From the NCBI GenBank assembly GCA_031255655.1, contig JAIRSB010000084.1, positions 1 to 12,561 on the forward strand: a DNA stretch of 12,561 nucleotides, written 5' to 3'. Below the pieces are notes generated by a model. It searched no databases. It worked only from the letters and a program-made list of their open reading frames with translations, and was not told the DNA's origin. This DNA comes from Spirochaetaceae bacterium. GTDB taxonomy: Bacteria > Spirochaetota > Spirochaetia > Treponematales > Breznakiellaceae. This document shows, piece by piece, positions 7,731 to 12,561 of this stretch. Each line of letters opens with the position of its first letter. Within the stretch, counting starts at the first letter, position 1. The translations under genes were made by a program, and so were the position numbers.

Positions 7731-8864
7731 TTAGCCCGCCCGCAGCGCGGCAAGCGGAATAGGTTCTGGTTTTTCGTTTTCACCTTCCAATTTGGAAAAT
7801 TCCTCAAGCAGCGCCCGTCCCTTGGCCGAAAGTTTTGCGGGTATCTGTACCATAAGTTTTATGTAGAAATCGCCGCGCTTGCCGGACGGTGACGGTACTC
7901 CTTCGTCACGCAAACGCAGCAGTTTTCCGTTGGAACTGCCCGGCGGTATCTTTACCTTAACGGTTTTACCGTCAAGGGTCGTTGCCTGCAAGTCTCCGCC
8001 AAGAGCGGCCTGCGTTATAGAAATCGGCAGTGCGCAGTATAAATCGGCGCCGTCCCGCTCAAAGAAATCATGCGCCTTTACACGAATAAAAACATACAAA
8101 TCTCCGCACGTTCCGCCATTCGGTCCTGCGTCTCCCTGTGAACGTATGAGCATACGTCGTCCGTTTTCCACACCCGGCGGGATAGTTACCATGATTTTTT
8201 GACGTGTCTTTATTGTTCCGGCGCCTTTACACTCTTTGCAGGGACGCTCGATTATGTAGCCGTCGCCGCCGCATGTGTGGCATGTTGAGGCAAGCGAAAA
8301 GAAACCAGTACTTTGCCGTATCTGTCCGGTACCGTTGCAGGAAGGGCAAATCTTTTTTTTGGAACCAGATTCCGCTCCGGTACCTTTACACGAAGGGCAA
8401 CTTACCCGCCGCGAATAGGCTATCTCGACTTTCGTGCCGAAAACCGCGTCTTTGAAAGGGATTTCTAGGTCGTAACGGAGGTTTGCGCCTTGACGCGGGT
8501 CTGACGCGCCGCTTCTACGGCCTCCACCCAATCCGCCTCCCCCGCCGAATATATTACCTAAAAAGTCTGAAAAATCTCCGCCGAATATGTCTTCAAAATC
8601 TTTGAAATTACTAAAGTCATGTTTGCCGCCACTCATACCGTCTACGCCGGAAAAACCAAATTGGTCGTAAGCGGCTTTTTTCTGGTCATCGGAAAGTATC
8701 TCGTAGGCTTCGGTAGCTTCCTTAAACTTTTCTTCTGCTTCTTTATCGCCGGGATTCTTGTCGGGATGATATTTGACAGCCAGTTTACGGTACGCCTTTT
8801 TTATATCATCCTTTGAAGCGCCTTTTTGAATACCCAGCACCTCGTAATAGTCTCTCTTCGCCAT
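7731..8864 (-). CDS. dnaJ: Chaperone DnaJ (Hsp40)
   Basis: Co-chaperone that delivers unfolded clients to DnaK and stimulates its ATPase in the cytoplasm. All parts of a type I DnaJ are present in 377 residues, the usual length: J-domain 1-70 with HPD at 33-35; Gly/Phe-rich linker about 71-127; a zinc domain with four CxxCxGxG-type repeats (C156/C159, C173/C176, C195/C198, C209/C212); and the two C-terminal client-binding beta domains from about 220 on. The ATG at 8862-8864 has an AGGGA site upstream. It lies 248 bp downstream of dnaK across a hairpin-rich gap, so it may have its own promoter as well as read-through. Confidence 0.98.
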   Translation of the reverse strand: MAKRDYYEVLGIQKGASKDDIKKAYRKLAVKYHPDKNPGDKEAEEKFKEATEAYEILSDDQKKAAYDQFGFSGVDGMSGGKHDFSNFKDFEDIFGGDFSDFLGNIFGGGGGLGGGRRSGASDPRQGANLRYDLEIPFKDAVFGTKVEIAYSRRVSCPSCKGTGAESGSKKKICPSCNGTGQIRQSTGFFSLASTCHTCGGDGYIIERPCKECKGAGTIKTRQKIMVTIPPGVENGRRMLIRSQGDAGPNGGTCGDLYVFIRVKAHDFFERDGADLYCALPISITQAALGGDLQATTLDGKTVKVKIPPGSSNGKLLRLRDEGVPSPSGKRGDFYIKLMVQIPAKLSAKGRALLEEFSKLEGENEKPEPIPLAALRAG

Positions 8865-8942
8865 AATTTCCCTGTTAAAAAAGGATCCTCATTTTAAACA
8901 GCGCGTCTGCCAGTTGGAACAAATATAGCATAGACCGTTGTT

Positions 8943-8996
8943 AGTTTCATCCACCGCGGACAGCGGCGATTATATGGACTCGTTTATGATGAAACT
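8943..8996. promoter_or_regulatory. 9-bp inverted repeat beside a possible dnaJ promoter
   Basis: AGTTTCATC (8943-8951) and GATGAAACT (8988-8996) are perfect inverted copies 36 bp apart; a smaller CCGC/GCGG stem sits between them. On the minus strand a -10-like TATATT occurs about 20 bp downstream of the nearer arm, with no good -35 box. The arm would lie in the -35 region, a position suited to a regulator or activator site. Function is inference. Confidence 0.35.
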
Positions 8997-9026
8997 TACC
9001 GGAAAAATATAACCATCCCTAGGAAC

Positions 9027-9043
9027 ACGCTGAATTACAGCGT
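9027..9043 (-). other. Small hairpin in the dnaK-dnaJ gap
   Basis: ACGCTG-AATTA-CAGCGT forms a perfect 6-bp stem with a 5-nt loop. It follows the stronger hairpin at 9080-9103 on the dnaK transcript and has no U-run. It may protect an RNA end or belong to a compound terminator. Confidence 0.3.
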
Positions 9044-9079
9044 TTGCCGGACACTCATTCAAATAAACTGGCAAGCGCC

Positions 9080-9103
9080 GTCCGGAAACATGAGTTTCCG
9101 GAC
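9080..9103 (-). terminator. Strong hairpin 10 nt after the dnaK stop
   Basis: GTCCGGAAAC and GTTTCCGGAC pair perfectly over 10 bp with a 4-nt loop, just past the dnaK stop codon. Downstream on the minus strand the sequence is CGGCGCTTGCC, with no U-run, so this is not a textbook intrinsic terminator. It may set the dnaK mRNA 3' end and lower dnaJ expression relative to dnaK. One arm can also pair with 9047-9058 in 11 of 12 positions. Confidence 0.5.
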
Positions 9104-9112
9104 AAATACCGT

Positions 9113-11047
9113 CTATTTTTTATCGTCAACAACTTCGTAGTCTACGTCTTCGGCGCCGTTGTTCGGAGCGCTCCCTCCAGACGCATCCTGCTCTCCGGCG
9201 TTAAAACCGCCTGCTTCAGGCTGAGCCCCAGTTCCACTTTTCGCACCTTGCTGCTTGTAGAGTTCTTCGGCTATTTTATAGGCCGTCTGCTTCAGAACTT
9301 CTGTTTTCGCTTTTATATCCTCGACACTGCCGTTCTCAAGGCTCTTGCGAAGCTCGGCTATAGCCTCCTCCGTCTTCGCCTTATCTGCCGCGTTCAGTTT
9401 ATCACCTAGATCCTTTATATTTTTTTCAGAACTATAAATCAGCGAATCTGCCTCGTTTCTTGCCTCAGCTTTTTCTTTCTCATGTTTGTCCTCTTCCGCG
9501 TGAAGTTCGGCCTCTTTGACCATGCGATTGATGTCGGCTTCGCTTAAACCGGAAGAGCTTTCGATGCGTATTTTCTGTTCCTTGCCGGAGCCCAGATCTT
9601 TCGCCGAAACATGAACTATGCCGTTAGCATCTATATCGAATGTAACTTCGACCTGCGGAATTCCGCGTGGAGCCGGCGGAATCCCTTCAAGGTTGAAGTT
9701 GCCGAGGGTACGGTTCTGATTCGCCATTTCGCGTTCACCCTGCAAGACGTGTATGGTAACCGCCGTCTGTCCATCCGCCGCCGTCGAGAACACCTGACTC
9801 TTTTTTGTCGGTATCGTCGTGTTACGTGGTATAAGTTTTGTCATCACGCTGCCTAAAGTTTCAATGCCGAGTGAAAGCGGGGTAACATCGAGCAGCAACA
9901 CATCTTTAACGTCGCCGCCCAAAATGCCGCCCTGTATAGCCGCACCTATGGCAACCGCCTCGTCCGGGTTCACTCCTTTGTTTGGCTCTTTTTTAAATAA
10001 GTCTTTTACTATTTGCTGCACAGCCGGAATGCGGGTCGAGCCGCCTACGAGTATGACCTCGTCAATCTGATCGGAGGAGAGTCCGGCGTCCGTGAGGGCC
10101 TTTTTGCACGGCTCCTTCGTGCGTTCAAGCAGGTCGTCTACTAATTGCTCGAATTTCGCCCGTGTGAGTGTCTTTTGCAGATGCTTAGGCCCGCTCGCGT
10201 CTGCCGTGATGAACGGCAGGTTGATGTCCGTGGTCTGCATGGCGGAAAGTTCAATTTTCGCCTTTTCCGCCGCTTCGCGCAGGCGCTGAAGCGCCATCCT
10301 GTCAAGTCCTAGATCTATACCGGTATCTTTCTTGAACTCCGCTATTAGCCATTCCTGAACGCGGCGATCGAAATCATCGCCGCCTAGATGCGTATCGCCG
10401 TTGGTGGATTTGACTTCAAAAACTCCGTCGCCAAGTTCTAGGATGGAAACATCGAATGTCCCGCCGCCAAGGTCGTAAACCGCTATCGTCTTTTCTTTTT
10501 TCTGGTCCTTATTGAATCCGAACGCGAGGGCGGCGGCTGTCGGTTCGTTGATTATGCGTTTTACATCAAGTCCGGCTATTTTACCAGCGTCCTTAGTGGC
10601 CTGTCGCTGCGCGTCGTTAAAGTACGCCGGCACAGTGATGACCGCTTCGTTCACGGCTTCGCCTAGATAATCTTCCGCTGTTTTTTTCATTTTTTGCAGG
10701 ATAAACGCGGATATTTCCTGAGGCGAATACTGCTTGCCGTTTACATCTATGCGTACGTCGTCCCCTTGTTCCGCTACTTTATACGGCACCAGTTTCATTT
10801 CGTTAGTAACTTCGGAAAAACGCCGTCCCATGAAGCGTTTAATTGAAAAAATAGTGTTTTCCGGATTTGTGATCATCTGGTTTTTTGCCGGAACACCGAC
10901 AAGCCGCTCGCCTTTCGCGGTAAAGCCTACTATAGAGGGCGTTGTCCGTCCGCCTTCCGAGTTTTGTATAACTACAGTTTCGCCGCCTTCCAGCACCGAT
11001 ACGCACGAATTCGTAGTTCCCAAATCAATGCCGATAATTTTACCCAT
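9113..11047 (-). CDS. dnaK: Chaperone DnaK (Hsp70)
   Basis: ATP-driven chaperone of the cytoplasm, complete at 644 residues. The nucleotide-binding domain (1 to about 380) has GIDLGTTNS at 6-14, DLGGGTFDVS at 192-201 and LVGGSTRIP at about 333-341. The interdomain linker KDVLLLDV is at 381-388, and it leads into the beta substrate-binding domain and the helical lid. The C-terminal tail is Gly/Ala-rich and ends in the conserved acidic EDVDYEVVDDKK, close to the usual EEVD-type bacterial tail. The ATG at 11045-11047 has an AGGAG site 6 nt upstream. It lies between grpE and dnaJ on the same strand, with unusually long gaps on both sides, so independent promoter activity upstream of dnaK is likely. 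Confidence 0.99.
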   Translation of the reverse strand: MGKIIGIDLGTTNSCVSVLEGGETVVIQNSEGGRTTPSIVGFTAKGERLVGVPAKNQMITNPENTIFSIKRFMGRRFSEVTNEMKLVPYKVAEQGDDVRIDVNGKQYSPQEISAFILQKMKKTAEDYLGEAVNEAVITVPAYFNDAQRQATKDAGKIAGLDVKRIINEPTAAALAFGFNKDQKKEKTIAVYDLGGGTFDVSILELGDGVFEVKSTNGDTHLGGDDFDRRVQEWLIAEFKKDTGIDLGLDRMALQRLREAAEKAKIELSAMQTTDINLPFITADASGPKHLQKTLTRAKFEQLVDDLLERTKEPCKKALTDAGLSSDQIDEVILVGGSTRIPAVQQIVKDLFKKEPNKGVNPDEAVAIGAAIQGGILGGDVKDVLLLDVTPLSLGIETLGSVMTKLIPRNTTIPTKKSQVFSTAADGQTAVTIHVLQGEREMANQNRTLGNFNLEGIPPAPRGIPQVEVTFDIDANGIVHVSAKDLGSGKEQKIRIESSSGLSEADINRMVKEAELHAEEDKHEKEKAEARNEADSLIYSSEKNIKDLGDKLNAADKAKTEEAIAELRKSLENGSVEDIKAKTEVLKQTAYKIAEELYKQQGAKSGTGAQPEAGGFNAGEQDASGGSAPNNGAEDVDYEVVDDKK

Positions 11048-11089
11048 TTTTTGCTCCTGTTAATTTTAAAATCGAGCTGACGCCCTATA

Positions 11090-11103
11090 TTGAACTTGTT
11101 CAA
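11090..11103. promoter_or_regulatory. 14-bp palindrome upstream of dnaK
   Basis: TTGAAC-TT-GTTCAA: perfect 6-bp arms around 2 bp, centred about 50 bp before the dnaK start and next to an AT-rich CAATATA on the minus strand. It has the size and symmetry of a dimeric repressor site, but it matches no operator I know. Confidence 0.35.
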
Positions 11104-11122
11104 CCGCGTAAGATTACGGTTT

Positions 11123-11140
11123 GTCTAACAAGTCTAACAA
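11123..11140. repeat. Two tandem copies of a 9-bp unit upstream of dnaK
   Basis: GTCTAACAA occurs twice, perfectly and with no gap (11123-11131 and 11132-11140); on the minus strand it reads TTGTTAGAC twice. Each minus-strand copy carries a TTG that could serve in a -35 box. For one of them, TTGTTA is followed after 18 bp by TAATCT, a poor -10 match. This could be a paired regulator site or simple slippage. Confidence 0.55.
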
Positions 11141-11158
11141 AATACCCCGTATTTTGTT
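11136..11158. terminator. 10-bp hairpin between grpE and dnaK
   Basis: AACAAAATAC and GTATTTTGTT pair perfectly around CCC. The stem is AT-rich and shares 5 bases with the second 9-bp repeat. In the grpE-to-dnaK direction it is followed by AGACTT, not a U-run. A grpE-dnaK attenuator or an operator are both possible. Confidence 0.4.
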
Positions 11159-11228
11159 GTTTTTCAATGTCCGCCGTCCGCATACGGAAATTCCGGTTTA
11201 CGAACATTACTCCAAAAAACGATCTCTC

Positions 11229-11244
11229 GAAAACGCGCGTTTTC
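11229..11244 (-). terminator. 16-bp palindrome 10 nt after the grpE stop
   Basis: GAAAACGCGCGTTTTC is a perfect palindrome. As RNA it gives a 6-bp stem with a GCGC loop, followed 9 nt later by a run of six U. Its place just past the stop suggests a weak terminator that would let part of the transcription continue to dnaK. Confidence 0.45.
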
Positions 11245-11254
11245 AAAGTTGTCG

Positions 11255-11917
11255 TTATTCACCGCCGTCAACGATATCTATCTCTGTTTCCGGCATCGCA
11301 ACCTTCACTTTAGCGGTGCGTACTACTCTGTCTTTCAGAGTATAACCTTTGGCAAAGTCTTCTTTAACGGTGGGTTCGCTGACATCCGGTGATTTTTCCA
11401 TGAAAAGCGCCTCATGACGCTCTGGATCAAAGGGCGTGCCTGCCGAATCGTAGCGTTTCAGCCCCCATTTATTTTCGAGTTGGCTAAGAAGTCTTTTTTC
11501 TATCATGACGATGCCTTCACGAAACGAGTCAAAATCCGCCTCCGTTTTTGCTGAAGCGCCCGCAACACTGATGGCGCGCTCGAAATCGTCAAGAATGGCG
11601 ATAAGATCAAGCAATAAACTCTGATTCGCGAATTCAATCGCGTCCTGCTTCTCTTTGACGATGCGTTTTCGGAAATTTTCAAAATCGGCGGCTTTCCGCA
11701 AATACTGATCGCTCAACTCCGCGAGTTTTCGTTCCAATTCCGCGATTTTTTCCGCTTCGTTTGTCGATGAACCGCATTCCGTCCGGTTTTGCGCGTCAGA
11801 CTCATGGATGTTTTCAGTCCGCGCATCTCCGTAATCGTTCTCCCCGCGATTTTCCGCATCTCCTTCAGCGGCTTCCGCGGAATTTAACGGCGAATTCTCA
11901 TTAAATCCTTCTTTCAT
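11255..11917 (-). CDS. grpE: Nucleotide-exchange factor GrpE
   Basis: Homodimeric exchange factor that releases ADP from DnaK. The 220 residues comprise an acidic, Asn/Glu-rich and probably disordered N-terminus (1 to about 52), the long coiled-coil helix (about 53-95, with QYLRKAADFENFRKR), the four-helix-bundle segment LLLDLIAILDDFERAI (101-116), and the C-terminal beta domain that contacts DnaK (about 160-210, with HEALF and GYTLKDRVVRTAKVKV). Length is typical. The ATG at 11915-11917 is the first in frame; an AAGGA lies 13 nt upstream, which is far for a ribosome site, so initiation may be weak. It is the first chaperone gene on this strand. Immediately upstream lie phased short repeats and then a divergent transposase remnant. 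Confidence 0.97.
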   Translation of the reverse strand: MKEGFNENSPLNSAEAAEGDAENRGENDYGDARTENIHESDAQNRTECGSSTNEAEKIAELERKLAELSDQYLRKAADFENFRKRIVKEKQDAIEFANQSLLLDLIAILDDFERAISVAGASAKTEADFDSFREGIVMIEKRLLSQLENKWGLKRYDSAGTPFDPERHEALFMEKSPDVSEPTVKEDFAKGYTLKDRVVRTAKVKVAMPETEIDIVDGGE

Positions 11918-11965
11918 GGCGCAAAATAAATCCTTGTAATAATTTTTTTAGCAAATGGCAATTGT

Positions 11966-11993
11966 CCCTAAAACACCCTAAAGGACCGCTAAA
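11966..11993. repeat. Phased short repeats in the grpE upstream region
   Basis: CCCTAAA (11966-11972), CCCTAAA (11976-11982) and CGCTAAA (11987-11993) recur at 10- and 11-bp steps, which is one helical turn. In addition TTTTAGC at 11946-11952 is inverted relative to GCTAAAA at 11988-11994. The block sits 50-75 bp before the grpE start, so it could be a regulator site on one face of the helix, or the outer end of the insertion sequence to its right. A TTGCCA (minus strand, 11955-11960) is a possible -35 box, with no good -10 partner. Confidence 0.4.
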
Positions 11994-12099
11994 ATTTTCA
12001 TATATGCAAAAATATATATGCTCTGCTAAAAAAGGTCAATCCCCGCACATTTACCTTTCCAGCAATTCTCATTTTAAAAACCATGACAACCTGTTAGGT

Positions 12100-12561
12100 A
12101 TGAGAGATGGCATTATAAAGCGGCTGCTTGGCAGTTTGCGGAATGCCGGGGATAGCACCCACGATGTACGGCGTAGGAGGAACGCCCTGCGGTATCGGAT
12201 TACGGACGCTCTGATATGCGCCTTTGCTGTATTTTTTTTGTATCCGTCACTACTCCATTTTCAGCGTATTATGAAAGCCAAATGGCAGCGAGGCAACACG
12301 GAAACCCTGTTTGGAGTGTCTAAAATACCCCACGACAACAAGATACCGGAACTTATGAACGGCACAGATACCGGGATATTGTCGGAGGTACTCATGGACA
12401 AACTGCGAACGTATGGATGGGATGGGGTGCTACTGGCGCGATAGGCGAGCTGTACCCCATGCGTCACGAAAGGTATGGTGCGGCCATTGCTGGCACATTA
12501 CGAAGGACGAGGATACGCGGCATATTACCCATAGCACGGCAGCAGTAGCGGTGGTAAGACC
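12100..12561 (+). pseudogene. DDE transposase remnant, frameshifted and cut by the right edge
   Basis: Resembles the N-terminal half of a group of IS4-like/ISNCY-type transposases of about 400-500 residues. The first frame, from ATG 12100, reads a DVRRRRNALRY block, then ITDALICAFAVFFLYPSLLHF and TLFGVSKIPHDNKIPELM, which match the family's order of motifs. It stops at TAG 12442-12444. The continuation is in the next frame (12422 to the edge) with VWCGHCWHITKDED and THSTAAVAVVR, matching the family's CxxC-type loop and the strand after it. The switch lies near 12438. The stretch before it seems about 10 residues shorter than I expect, so a small deletion is also likely. The open frame upstream of ATG 12100 (to 11962) does not look like this family. 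Divergent from grpE. I am sure of a transposase, less so of the family name. Confidence 0.8.

Noticed and set aside
8865..8900. RNA thermometer at the dnaJ start
   Set aside because: AGGATCCT is self-complementary, but I could find no upstream segment that pairs well with the AGGGA ribosome site, so a heat-opened hairpin is not supported.
11048..12099. CIRCE operator (TTAGCACTC-N9-GAGTGCTAA) expected near grpE/dnaK
   Set aside because: Neither arm is present. Only TTAGC and GCTAA fragments occur upstream of grpE, at the wrong spacing.
11962..12099. Upstream extension of the transposase frame
   Set aside because: Low-complexity residues with no resemblance to the family; the ATG at 12100 starts just before the first family-like block.
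1..12561. tRNA, rRNA, CRISPR array or replication origin
   Set aside because: No cloverleaf-like gene, no regularly spaced long repeats and no cluster of DnaA-box-like sites were seen.

Overview
The window is a chromosomal stretch that reads as a spirochaete, most likely of the Treponema lineage. This rests on my recollection of the DnaK, DnaJ and LysM/M23 sequence flavour and on the even base composition (roughly half G+C); no rRNA or other decisive marker is present. Almost everything is housekeeping: corrin synthesis, cell-wall synthesis, protein export and the heat-shock chaperones. At the right edge lies a decayed insertion-sequence transposase.

Layout. Positions 1-1666 (minus strand) hold a cobalamin segment: a CbiE-CbiT fusion whose stop overlaps the GTG start of cbiA (cobyrinate a,c-diamide synthase), which runs off the left edge. 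Positions 1714-2042 (minus) carry two very small overlapping genes of unknown function. Positions 2140-3324 (minus) encode a membrane-anchored LysM-LysM-M23 peptidase. Divergent from it, on the plus strand, a compact signal peptidase I (lepB) is followed with no gap by an FtsI/PBP2-type transpeptidase with a C-terminal PASTA-like domain. Convergent with ftsI is a 611-residue polytopic membrane protein (5770-7605, minus) that I do not recognise. Then come dnaJ (7731-8864), dnaK (9113-11047) and grpE (11255-11917), all on the minus strand and transcribed grpE-dnaK-dnaJ. Positions 12100-12561 (plus) are the start of a frameshifted DDE transposase.

How the genes work together. DnaK, its J-domain partner DnaJ and its nucleotide-exchange factor GrpE form one chaperone cycle. 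They are not tightly packed: 207 bp separate grpE from dnaK and 248 bp separate dnaK from dnaJ. Both gaps are rich in inverted repeats and tandem repeats, so transcription is probably tuned or re-initiated between the genes. No CIRCE operator was found. LepB, FtsI and the M23 peptidase all act at the cell envelope, on export, septal peptidoglycan synthesis and peptidoglycan cleavage.

I found no strong evidence for an undescribed multi-gene system. The items most worth a second look are the 3+3-helix membrane protein with a large predicted periplasmic TPR-like domain, the repeat- and palindrome-rich control region between grpE and dnaK, the mutually exclusive stem-loops 3' of dnaK, and the pair of overlapping small genes between the peptidase and the cobalamin genes.
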